The position numbers and the translations under genes are program-made. A stretch of 51,308 bases of DNA from Bacillota bacterium (lineage in GTDB: Bacteria > Bacillota > Limnochordia > Darwinibacteriales > Darwinibacteriaceae): the NCBI GenBank assembly GCA_012838305.1, contig DUPN01000108.1, positions 1-51,308 on the forward strand, written 5' to 3'. This document shows, piece by piece, positions 43,644 through 50,327 of the stretch. The notes beneath the pieces are model-generated. The model searched no databases. It was not told where the DNA came from and was given only the letters and a program-made list of their open reading frames with translations. Position 1 is the first letter of the stretch. Every line of letters starts with the position of its first letter.

Positions 43644-44960
43644 ATGCATGCTGTGGATCTCATTCAAAAAAAGCGCGATGGCCAGCGACTGAGCCGCGCC
43701 GAACTGGAATTCCTAATCCAAGGCTATGTCGAGGGGCGTATTCCCGACTATCAGATGGCTGCCTGGGCCATGGCAGTCTATTTTCAGGGGATGGAGCCTG
43801 AGGAAATCACCGATCTAACCCTGATCATGGCCCACTCGGGGGATACTCTAGACTTAAGTTCCATCCACGGGGTTAAAGTGGATAAGCACTCCACCGGTGG
43901 TGTGGGGGATACGACGACCTTGATTGTAGCTCCCCTGGTGGCTAGCTGCGGCATACCCGTGGCCAAAATGTCCGGCCGTGGACTCGGCCACACCGGGGGT
44001 ACCGTGGATAAATTGGAGAGTATTCCGGGTTTCCGGGTTGATCTTCAGCCTCAGGAATTCATCTCCCAGGTCAATCGACTTGGCCTCAGCCTCGTGGGTC
44101 AGACTGGACAGTTAGCCCCGGCCGACAAACTTCTCTATGCCTTGCGGGATGTAACAGCCACCGTGGAGTCGATTCCCCTGATTGCTTCTTCCATTATGAG
44201 CAAAAAGATCGCAGCGGGGGCCGACGGCTTCGTCCTGGATGTGAAGGTGGGCCAGGGGGCCTTTATGAAAACAGAAGCGGATGCAGTGCAACTAGCTGCG
44301 ACCATGGTGCAGATCGGAACCCTAGCCGGTCGAGTTACGGTGGCTTTGGTTACCGACATGAACCAACCCTTGGGAACAAGAATCGGAAATGCCCTGGAAG
44401 TAAAGGAAGCAATCCTTACCCTTAAGGGTGATGGTTCTCCTAGATTGAGGGAGCTTTGCGTGCAGCTGTCTGTAGAAATGCTGCTCTTAGCCGGCAAAAC
44501 CCAGGACAGGCACGAGGCTGAGCGCCTCGTGGAAGAGCGCCTTAAAAATGGCGACGGTCTGGAGAAGTTTCGCCAACTAATCGAAGCCCAAGGCGGGGAG
44601 GGGAGAGTGATTGAGGATCTGACCCTCTTGCCCCAGGCGAACTACAGTCAGGATATCCCAGCTCCCAAAGGCGGATTTATCCAGGCCATCGATCCCTTAA
44701 CGATCGGCATTTGTGCGATGGAACTAGGGGCGGGCCGGGAGCAGAAGGATGCCCCCATCGACCTGGCCGTGGGATTAGAACTGCAGACCCAGCTCGGTGA
44801 TTCTGTGCAGAAAGGCGCCAGCCTAGCTAAGCTCTATGCGAATGATCCCCAAGCAATGGAAAGGGCGGCAGCCCTGGCCAAAGAAGCCTTTACAATTGGT
44901 GCTGAGAAGCCGGTTGTACCCCCGACGATTTATCGGAAAATCCTGGCTGAAGACGTATAA
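43644..44960 (+). CDS. pdp: Pyrimidine-nucleoside phosphorylase
   Basis: 438 residues. It cleaves thymidine or uridine with phosphate to base and sugar 1-phosphate. AVDLIQKKRDGQRLSRAELE starts the helical domain, KHSTGGVGDTTTLIVAPLV binds phosphate and the signature SGRGLGHTGGTVDKLESIPG is complete. The C-terminal barrel-sandwich region is present (IDLAVGLELQTQLGDSVQKG). The ATG is 4 bases after deoB with AAAGGGG upstream; the in-frame ATG at 43584 lies in deoB. In Bacillus a purine phosphorylase occupies this spot. Confidence 0.95.
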   Translation: MHAVDLIQKKRDGQRLSRAELEFLIQGYVEGRIPDYQMAAWAMAVYFQGMEPEEITDLTLIMAHSGDTLDLSSIHGVKVDKHSTGGVGDTTTLIVAPLVASCGIPVAKMSGRGLGHTGGTVDKLESIPGFRVDLQPQEFISQVNRLGLSLVGQTGQLAPADKLLYALRDVTATVESIPLIASSIMSKKIAAGADGFVLDVKVGQGAFMKTEADAVQLAATMVQIGTLAGRVTVALVTDMNQPLGTRIGNALEVKEAILTLKGDGSPRLRELCVQLSVEMLLLAGKTQDRHEAERLVEERLKNGDGLEKFRQLIEAQGGEGRVIEDLTLLPQANYSQDIPAPKGGFIQAIDPLTIGICAMELGAGREQKDAPIDLAVGLELQTQLGDSVQKGASLAKLYANDPQAMERAAALAKEAFTIGAEKPVVPPTIYRKILAEDV

Positions 44961-44983
44961 TAGCTCCTCCTGCCCCATATTTA
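44955..44983 (+). promoter_or_regulatory. Candidate forespore (sigma-F/G-type) promoter of dacF
   Basis: GTATA (44955-44959) fits the -35 of sigma-F and sigma-G; 16 bp later CATATTTA resembles the sigma-G -10 (CATnnTA) with one mismatch. dacF is forespore-specific in Bacillus. A TATAAT overlaps at 44956 but has no -35. Confidence 0.35.
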
Positions 44984-45006
44984 TGGTAGTGGGGAAGGGG
45001 GAGGAG
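44964..45006 (+). promoter_or_regulatory. Hairpin that masks the dacF ribosome binding site
   Basis: CTCCTCC (44964-44970) pairs with GGAGGAG (45000-45006); inside it CCCCA (44973-44977) pairs with TGGGG (44990-44994). The right arm is the dacF Shine-Dalgarno sequence, 3 bases from the ATG. There is no T-run, so it is not a terminator. Confidence 0.6.
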
Positions 45007-45009
45007 ACT

Positions 45010-46182
45010 ATGGCTTTTGATCTGTTCTCTAGAACCAAGTGGTTGACCGGTATTGTACTCATCCTTTGTTTAGGCCTTCCGGCAGCCCAGGTGCTGGCTT
45101 TAGAGGTGGGCGGCAAAGCCCACTACTTAATGGATCCCTACAGTGGACGAGTGTTCCTGGAGCATAATGGTAATGAAGCTCTCCCGGTGGCCAGCATTTC
45201 CAAGCTGATGACCTTGGTTGTGGTCCTGGAAGCGGTGGAGCGGGGCGAGATTAGCCTAGGTGATCTGGTCACAGCCAGCCCCTTTGCAGCCAGCAAGAGA
45301 GGTTCCCGAATCTGGCTGGAGTCGGGGGAACAGTTGACACTTGATGAACTGGTCTACGCCATCGCGGTGGGGTCGGCCAATGATGCGGCTGTGGCCGTGG
45401 CCGAATTCATCGCCGGGAGCGAACCGAACTTCGTGCAGTTAATGAACGAACGGGCCCAAGAACTGGGCCTGGAAAACACGATTTTTGTGAACAGTACAGG
45501 TCTGCCCAACGACGACGAAACAACGAACCAGATGAGTGCCAGAGATGTTGCACTCCTAGCCCGGCATGCCATGGGCGTTCAGCACCTGATGGACTATGTA
45601 TCTACCTACGAACACACCATGCGGGCCGATACAACCAAAATACCCGTGCTCTGGAATGGGAATAAACTCTTGCGACGCTATTACGGAGTGGATGGTCTGA
45701 AAACAGGCTATACCACCGAAGCAGGCTACTGCATTGCGGCCACAGCGGAGCGGGAGAACTTTCGACTGATTGCAGTAACCCTAGGTCACAAGAACGACGA
45801 AGAACGGGAGAGCGCAGCCAGGGCCTTGCTGGACTATGGTTTTCGCAAGTACCAAAGCCTTGAGCTGTATGCCCAAGGCGATATTGTGGGCAGTCTGGAG
45901 TGTCCAACGGGAAACCCCCGTAAGGTCGATGTGGTCTTGCCCAGCGACTTTCTCGTCACGGTGGAGCGGGGCAAGGAGTTGGATTTGACAACCGTCGTTC
46001 AGCTGGAAACGGATTTGGAATTGCCCATAGAGGAGGGCCAAATCGTCGGAACGATCACCGCCTACTACCAGGAGGAAATGGTGGGTTCCAATCCCTTAAC
46101 AGTCAAGCAAAGGGTCCGCAGACTGCGCCTGCCAGAACTGGTTCTGCGCTTAGGTCAGGCCATGGCCCAGGCCATATTTTAA
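45010..46182 (+). CDS. dacF: D-alanyl-D-alanine carboxypeptidase DacF (penicillin-binding protein)
   Basis: 390 residues with an N-terminal signal peptide (SRTKWLTGIVLILCLGLPAA, cleavage near LALEV). It trims the terminal D-Ala of peptidoglycan stem peptides and so limits cross-linking in spore cortex or wall. Active-site motifs: SISK at 62-65 with nucleophile Ser62, SAN at 122-124 and KTG at 231-233. A C-terminal beta domain follows, and the last residues (LPELVLRLGQAMAQAIF) suit an amphipathic membrane anchor. It stands directly before spoIIAA as in Bacillus, hence DacF. ATG with GGGGGAGGAG just upstream; a longer frame into pdp is ignored. Confidence 0.93.
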   Translation: MAFDLFSRTKWLTGIVLILCLGLPAAQVLALEVGGKAHYLMDPYSGRVFLEHNGNEALPVASISKLMTLVVVLEAVERGEISLGDLVTASPFAASKRGSRIWLESGEQLTLDELVYAIAVGSANDAAVAVAEFIAGSEPNFVQLMNERAQELGLENTIFVNSTGLPNDDETTNQMSARDVALLARHAMGVQHLMDYVSTYEHTMRADTTKIPVLWNGNKLLRRYYGVDGLKTGYTTEAGYCIAATAERENFRLIAVTLGHKNDEERESAARALLDYGFRKYQSLELYAQGDIVGSLECPTGNPRKVDVVLPSDFLVTVERGKELDLTTVVQLETDLELPIEEGQIVGTITAYYQEEMVGSNPLTVKQRVRRLRLPELVLRLGQAMAQAIF

Positions 46183-46194
46183 TTTCCACAGGTA

Positions 46195-46223
46195 GCAGGT
46201 AAACAGGCTTTTCCCTCGAAAAG
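46195..46223 (+). promoter_or_regulatory. Candidate sigma-H-like promoter of the spoIIA operon
   Basis: GCAGGTAAA (46195-46203) matches the sigma-H -35 RnAGGAWWW with one mismatch; after 11 bp, CTCGAAAAG keeps the GAA of RnnGAATWW. The spoIIA operon uses sigma-H in Bacillus. The -10 is weak. Confidence 0.35.
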
Positions 46224-46256
46224 ATTCATATACCAAAAAAAGGGAGGGAAGCCTGT
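46203..46256 (+). promoter_or_regulatory. Hairpin that masks the spoIIAA ribosome binding site and start
   Basis: ACAGGCTT (46203-46210) pairs with AAGCCTGT (46249-46256), and after a TT bulge CCCTC (46213-46217) pairs with GAGGG (46244-46248), 13 pairs in all. The right arm contains both GGGAGGG and the first two bases of the GTG start. The loop is A-rich (26 bases) and no T-run follows. Confidence 0.6.
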
Positions 46257-46593
46257 GCGTTTTCGTTTTGAACTGGAAGGACAAGCACTGATTGCGGAGC
46301 TACAAGGCGAGCTGGACCTACATACATCGCCGGAGTTTAAGGCAAACCTCGTCAAGCTTTTTGATACCCACCCCCATATTAAGCACTTGATCATGCATGT
46401 GAAGGGTCTTTCTTTTGTTGACAGCTCAGGTCTAGGTGTGATTCTCGGTCGCTATCGAGAATTGCAGCAACGGGGAGGTCGGCTTTTTTTTGTGCAGCCC
46501 AATCCTCAGATCAAGCGCATTCTGGAAATGTCGGGCTTTCCGAAGATATCGGAATTTGCCGATTCCACCTCAGAAGTTTTGAAACGGATCTAA
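46255..46593 (+). CDS. spoIIAA: Anti-sigma F factor antagonist SpoIIAA
   Basis: 112 residues, one STAS domain. SpoIIAA, when unphosphorylated, releases sigma-F from SpoIIAB in the forespore. The phosphorylation site is Ser58 in GLSFVDSSGLGVILGRYREL, at the same number as in Bacillus. GELDLHTSPEFK is the usual early helix. GTG start, with GGGAGGG 6 bases upstream, held inside a hairpin. First gene of the three-gene spoIIA operon. Confidence 0.95.
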   Translation: MRFRFELEGQALIAELQGELDLHTSPEFKANLVKLFDTHPHIKHLIMHVKGLSFVDSSGLGVILGRYRELQQRGGRLFFVQPNPQIKRILEMSGFPKISEFADSTSEVLKRI

Positions 46594-46606
46594 GGAGGCG
46601 ACTTAG

Positions 46607-47038
46607 ATGACAACGACCAACTGGATCAAATTGGAGATTCCCAGTGATACCCGTAATGTAGCCTTTGCCCGTACTGCGGTAGCTCTCTTCGCCAGTCAGC
46701 TGGATTGGACCCTCGATGAACTGGAAGACATTAAAGTGGCCGTCTCCGAAGCTGTATCGAACTCGGTTATCCATGGATATGAGCTGCAGGACGGACTCGT
46801 GAAGATCGAAGTTTCCTATGAAGGGCCCGAGCTGCGAGTTGTGGTGGAAGACTATGGCCGGGGTATCGAACATGTGGAGCAGGCACAGGAGATTGGCTAT
46901 ACTCGTCTTCCAGAGGAGAGGATGGGCCTCGGTTTCACCTTTATGCACGAGTATATGGACGAGGTTTTGGTGTCCTCACAAATCGATCAGGGCACAAAGG
47001 TCGTCATGATCAAACGGGTCCAAGCCTCGGAGAGTTAG
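46607..47038 (+). CDS. spoIIAB: Anti-sigma F factor / serine kinase SpoIIAB
   Basis: 143 residues, a GHKL-fold kinase that holds sigma-F inactive and phosphorylates SpoIIAA. The ATP lid elements are present: N box SEAVSNSVIHGY, G1 VEDYGRGIEHVEQA and G2 ERMGLGFTFMHEYMD. Spacing of 13 bases from spoIIAA and 8 bases to sigF, as expected for stoichiometric expression. ATG with AAGGAGG upstream. Confidence 0.95.
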   Translation: MTTTNWIKLEIPSDTRNVAFARTAVALFASQLDWTLDELEDIKVAVSEAVSNSVIHGYELQDGLVKIEVSYEGPELRVVVEDYGRGIEHVEQAQEIGYTRLPEERMGLGFTFMHEYMDEVLVSSQIDQGTKVVMIKRVQASES

Positions 47039-47046
47039 GGGCGGCC

Positions 47047-47751
47047 ATGGACATGGATCAGACGCGATGCTTGCTTGCAAAGTCCCGGCAAGGTGACCTT
47101 CAAGCCCGGAGCGAACTGGTGGATATGAACCTCCCCCTTGTCCATAGCATTGCCCGGAGATTTATCGATCGGGGTTTAGAATATGATGATCTGCTGCAAA
47201 TTGGCTCTTTAGGCCTGCTCAAAGCGATCAACGATTTTGATCTGAACTACGAGGTGCGTTTCTCCACCTATGCAGTGCCCAAGATCATGGGTGAAATTAA
47301 ACAGCATCTCCGGCGGACCTCACGGCTGACTGTGTCCCGCTCCACAAAGAGGCTGGCCTCCGATGCCCTCCATGCCAAAGATACATTGGCACAAACCTTG
47401 GGGAGAAATCCCACCATCTCAGAAATTGCCACCCAGCTCGGGGTGGAGACGGAAGAAGTGGTGTACGCCTTTGATGCGGTCTCTCCCGTCTATTCTCTGC
47501 AAACCCAAGTTGATCCCGAGGATGCCGGAGCCCCCGAGTACCAGGATCTGGTGGCCTCAAGCGGGAGTCATGAAAGTCTCATGCTCAAACAAGCTCTCGA
47601 AAGTTTGGCGCCGGATGAACGCCGCATCATCCTCCTTCGTTACTTCGCAGAGAAAAGTCAGACTGAGGTGGCCCGAGAGCTTGGTATCTCCCAAGCCCAA
47701 ATCTCCCGCCAGGAGGCTCGGATTATCCGTCAGTTACGCCACGAACTGTAG
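47047..47751 (+). CDS. sigF: RNA polymerase sporulation sigma factor SigF
   Basis: 234 residues. Sigma-F is the first forespore-specific sigma factor. Region 2 reads NLPLVHSIARRFIDRGLEYD, LLQIGSLGLLKAINDFD and FSTYAVPKIMGEIKQHLRR. Region 3 follows (LGRNPTISEIATQLGVETEE), and region 4 ends in SQTEVARELGISQAQISRQE, a helix-turn-helix. The dacF-spoIIAA-spoIIAB-sigF order is the diagnostic spoIIA arrangement, which sets it apart from sigma-G and sigma-B. Confidence 0.95.
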   Translation: MDMDQTRCLLAKSRQGDLQARSELVDMNLPLVHSIARRFIDRGLEYDDLLQIGSLGLLKAINDFDLNYEVRFSTYAVPKIMGEIKQHLRRTSRLTVSRSTKRLASDALHAKDTLAQTLGRNPTISEIATQLGVETEEVVYAFDAVSPVYSLQTQVDPEDAGAPEYQDLVASSGSHESLMLKQALESLAPDERRIILLRYFAEKSQTEVARELGISQAQISRQEARIIRQLRHEL

Positions 47752-47763
47752 AAAAGAGGAATT

Positions 47764-48588
47764 ATGTTGTTTGCCGATCTGCATTTACATACCACCGAGT
47801 CCGATGGCACCTGGACTCCAGAGCAACTAGTGGGGCAGGCCTGCCAGATCGGACTAGGCGCCATTGCCATCACAGACCACGATACCACAGCGGGAATTGA
47901 GGCTGCTCAGAGAAATGCACCCCAGCAACTGCAGGTGATTCCCGGCATCGAGCTGAGTTGCGTAGCCGAGGACGGTGAAGAGGTCCATATTGTGGGCCTG
48001 TGGATCGATCCTCAGTATCAACCGCTCCAACAGGAGCTTACTGCCTTGCGATCCGCTCGGATTGGGCGTATCGAAGAAATTTTGGCGCGTCTGGCCGATC
48101 TCGGGATTTCTCTGGAGCAAGGCGATGTCCTGCGTTTTGCCACTAGAGATGTGCTCAGCCGCAGCCACATTGCTTCCGCTCTCGTGGAGAAAGGGGTAGT
48201 GGCCAGCAAAAAAGAGGCGTTCGATGCCTACCTGGGACAAGGTGCCCCCGCCTATGTTGAACGAAGAAAGCTACGGCCTCACGATGCCATTGCGTTAATT
48301 GGCCAAAGCGGTGGTGTCCCTATCCTGGCCCATCCCGGTCTCTTACAGAATCTAACAATTCTGCCGTCCCTGAAAGAAGCGGGCTTAGTCGGCCTGGAAG
48401 TTATCCATCACAGCCACAGCCCCGGGCAAACCCAGCGCTACTTAGAACTGGCTGCGGAATTGGAGCTCCTTCCGAGCGGCGGTTCTGACTGCCATGGACC
48501 GAAGGGAAAAGACAGCATCTATCTGGGAAAGTACAAGATCCCCTGGAAATGGCTTGGTGATCTGGCCGCAAGGCGCGCAAGGTCCTAA
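47764..48588 (+). CDS. PHP domain phosphoesterase (YciV/RNase AM-like)
   Basis: 274 residues. The PHP metal sites are FADLHLHTTESDGTW (Asp5, His7, His9), AITDHDT, GIELSC, SRSHIASALVEKG, LAHPGLL, EVIHHSHSP and GGSDCHGPKGKD. This is the family of YciV (RNase AM), which removes 5' nucleotides from short RNA and hydrolyses 3',5'-nucleotide bisphosphates. It is the smallest of the three PHP proteins here and, unlike EndoQ or PolC, has no extra domain. It follows sigF by 12 bases and may be transcribed with it. ATG with AGAAAAGAGG upstream. Confidence 0.88.
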   Translation: MLFADLHLHTTESDGTWTPEQLVGQACQIGLGAIAITDHDTTAGIEAAQRNAPQQLQVIPGIELSCVAEDGEEVHIVGLWIDPQYQPLQQELTALRSARIGRIEEILARLADLGISLEQGDVLRFATRDVLSRSHIASALVEKGVVASKKEAFDAYLGQGAPAYVERRKLRPHDAIALIGQSGGVPILAHPGLLQNLTILPSLKEAGLVGLEVIHHSHSPGQTQRYLELAAELELLPSGGSDCHGPKGKDSIYLGKYKIPWKWLGDLAARRARS

Positions 48589-48656
48589 CCGTGATCTCTG
48601 CTGCCGATTATTCCCTGCAGGGCATTGACCTTTTGGCTCGAATAGTTGAGTAGAAT

Positions 48657-48705
48657 CTCCTTCAACCGTATTTGAAGTCGCGAAGCTAATTCGGAACTTG
48701 AGGAG
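48657..48705 (+). promoter_or_regulatory. Leader hairpin before the GNAT gene
   Basis: The 125-base gap between the PHP gene and the GNAT gene contains CTCC(T)TCAA (48657-48665), which can pair with TTGAGGAG (48698-48705), eight pairs with a bulged T; CCG (48666-48668) may continue with CGG (48692-48694). The right arm is the Shine-Dalgarno sequence of the next gene. I see no convincing promoter in the gap (TTGACC and TAGAAT are 20 bp apart). Confidence 0.4.
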
Positions 48706-48713
48706 TTGGGCAG

Positions 48714-49139
48714 ATGTCGGAAATAATGGGGGGCAAAGTATCCTTAAAACTCGTGAAGCCACATCGCTACCGGGTGCATTACCACATTTTTCTTAGCGGT
48801 CAGATCATTGGAGAAATTGAACTGGATCATATCGCCTGGCGAAGTGGGGAAGCGGAACTGAAGGTTCATATTTTTGATGCAGAGATGCACAATCATGGCC
48901 ACGGATCCGATGCGGTCATGACCCTTTTGGGCCAAGCTTTTCTCAGGATGAACTTGAACCGAGTCTACCTGCGGGTGCTGGCCAGTAACAAAAAAGCTGT
49001 GCGCTGCTATGAAAAAGCGGGCTTTAGAAAAGAAGGTCGTTTGCGTCGCCTGACCGAGGCAAACATGGAAGAAGAAATCTTTTTGATGGGTGTCTCCAAG
49101 GCGCAGTATTTGAAGCACACCCAACCATGGGCTGTTTAG
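48714..49139 (+). CDS. GNAT family N-acetyltransferase
   Basis: 141 residues of the GNAT fold, related to RimJ/RimL-type and ribosomal or small-molecule acetyltransferases. GQIIGEIELDHIAW is strands 2-3, GHGSDAVMTLLGQAF (about 64-78) takes the place of the acetyl-CoA pyrophosphate loop, and NRVYLRVLASNKKAVRCYEK plus AGFRKEGRLRR is the classic C-terminal half. The loop is unusual: HNHGHGSDA keeps G-x-G-x-x-A but is His-rich. The N-terminal helix part is shortened. Substrate unknown. ATG with GAGGAG about 8 bases upstream; a strong terminator follows, so it is not part of the TonB operon. Confidence 0.85.
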   Translation: MSEIMGGKVSLKLVKPHRYRVHYHIFLSGQIIGEIELDHIAWRSGEAELKVHIFDAEMHNHGHGSDAVMTLLGQAFLRMNLNRVYLRVLASNKKAVRCYEKAGFRKEGRLRRLTEANMEEEIFLMGVSKAQYLKHTQPWAV

Positions 49140-49166
49140 AACCGCGAAAACGCGGTTCTTTCTTTT
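49138..49166 (+). terminator. Rho-independent terminator after the GNAT gene
   Basis: AGAACCGCG / CGCGGTTCT, a perfect 9-bp stem with the loop AAAA, followed by TTCTTTT. It begins within the stop codon and separates the GNAT gene from the exbB operon. Confidence 0.92.
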
Positions 49167-49226
49167 ATCCCCCATAAGCTGCAGTCTTTAACGAATGTTA
49201 TAGGCGGATACTGGAATGGAGCAAGG

Positions 49227-49258
49227 ATTCTCCAAAGCAGTGTCGAACACTAGAGAAT
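49227..49258 (+). promoter_or_regulatory. Nested dyad upstream of exbB
   Basis: AGTGTCGAACACT (49239-49251) is a perfect 5-3-5 dyad. It is framed by ATTCTC (49227-49232) and GAGAAT (49253-49258), also complementary. The element lies 35 bases before exbB, in the gap where the operon promoter must be. It could be an operator or an mRNA stem-loop; it does not look like a Fur box. Confidence 0.45.
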
Positions 49259-49292
49259 ACATTTCTTTTAGAGAGTAAACGGAGGGGTAGTT

Positions 49293-49907
49293 ATGCTCAG
49301 AATTTTCGTACTTGGTGGTCCAGTAATGATACCATTGCTTCTTTGCTCGATTTTTGCTCTGGCCATTGGGATTGAAAGACTATGGTATTTGCTGCGCTCA
49401 AGAATCGATACCGATGACCTCCTGGAGGACATCAAACTGTCCCTGGGCCAAGGCAAAGTGCTAGAAGCGATGCAGATTGCCAAAAAATCAAGGGGACCTG
49501 TCGCCGCGGTACTGGCCACAGGTATCGCCCACTACGACCAAGAACGAGAAGAAATCCAGCAGCATATGTCCTCCGTGGGTCAAGAAGAGATCTTCAAGAT
49601 GGAAAAGCGCCTAGGAGCCCTGGACCTCATTGTGACCCTCTCTCCTTTGCTTGGGATTTTGGGCACGGTCACCGGTATCATTGACAGCTTCAATGTAATG
49701 GGCGCCATGGAAGGTGTGACCCAAGCTTCGGCCCTGAGCATTGGTATTGCTGAAGCACTGATCACCACTGCGGCTGGTCTAAGCATCGCCATCCCCACGA
49801 TGGCCTTAGCCTCCTATCTTAATGGCATTGTCAACAGCCAAGTTGCAGATATGAGTAGGAAATCCACCGAACTCCTGAACGTCCTTGATGCAGGGAGTGA
49901 CAGGTAA
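49293..49907 (+). CDS. exbB: ExbB/TolQ/MotA family proton channel protein
   Basis: 204 residues with three membrane segments: MIPLLLCSIFALAIGIERLW at the start, then LIVTLSPLLGILGTVTGIID and EALITTAAGLSIAIPTMALA separated by a short loop. A cytoplasmic stretch of about 75 residues lies between the first and second. This is ExbB/TolQ topology, and G-L-L-G-x-L-G-T-V-x-G is its signature (here SPLLGILGTVTG). With ExbD it uses the proton gradient to drive TonB. The gene is coupled to exbD (ATG shares the last base of its stop). ATG with GGAGGGG upstream. Confidence 0.93.
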   Translation: MLRIFVLGGPVMIPLLLCSIFALAIGIERLWYLLRSRIDTDDLLEDIKLSLGQGKVLEAMQIAKKSRGPVAAVLATGIAHYDQEREEIQQHMSSVGQEEIFKMEKRLGALDLIVTLSPLLGILGTVTGIIDSFNVMGAMEGVTQASALSIGIAEALITTAAGLSIAIPTMALASYLNGIVNSQVADMSRKSTELLNVLDAGSDR

Positions 49908-50311
49908 TGAATTTTGAACGTACCAAGAGGCGAAGAAACAGTCCAGACATAACGCCCCTGATTGACGTGATGTTTTTCATGCTGGTCTTTTTCATGGTGT
50001 TTTCCACCATTAAAACCGAGCCCATGGGCTTGGACGTGGAGCTGCCCAGAGCCGTTACGGGAAGCCCCCAGACCAGTACAAGCTTTGAAGTGCTGGTGGA
50101 CAAGTCCGGTGTCTTCTACGTATCCGGCCGCATGGTCACAGGCACAGAACTGCAGCAGCAGCTGACCGAGAGGCTACGGGTAAACCCTGATATCTTCGTC
50201 ATTGTCAAGGCCGACAGAGACGTGCGCTATGAACACGTGGTGGACGCCCTCGATCACGTGCGGGCTGTTGGCGGATACAGGCTGGGTTTAGCTGTTCAGC
50301 AAAACGACTAA
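49907..50311 (+). CDS. exbD: ExbD/TolR family biopolymer transport protein
   Basis: 134 residues. A short cytoplasmic N-terminus (RTKRRRNSPDITPL), one membrane helix (IDVMFFMLVFFMVFS) holding the proton-carrying Asp20, and a periplasmic domain of about 95 residues that ends YEHVVDALDHVRAVGGYRLG, typical for the family. The partner of ExbB in energising TonB. Spacing to the tonB gene is 16 bases. Confidence 0.94.
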   Translation: MNFERTKRRRNSPDITPLIDVMFFMLVFFMVFSTIKTEPMGLDVELPRAVTGSPQTSTSFEVLVDKSGVFYVSGRMVTGTELQQQLTERLRVNPDIFVIVKADRDVRYEHVVDALDHVRAVGGYRLGLAVQQND

Positions 50312-50327
50312 AAGAGGAGGGAGATAT

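Noticed and set aside
44956-44961. TATAAT upstream of dacF as a vegetative -10
   Set aside because: No -35-like hexamer stands 16-18 bp upstream (TCGGAA at that spot).
48625-48656. TTGACC and TAGAAT as a promoter of the GNAT gene
   Set aside because: The spacer would be 20 bp, outside the usual 16-18.
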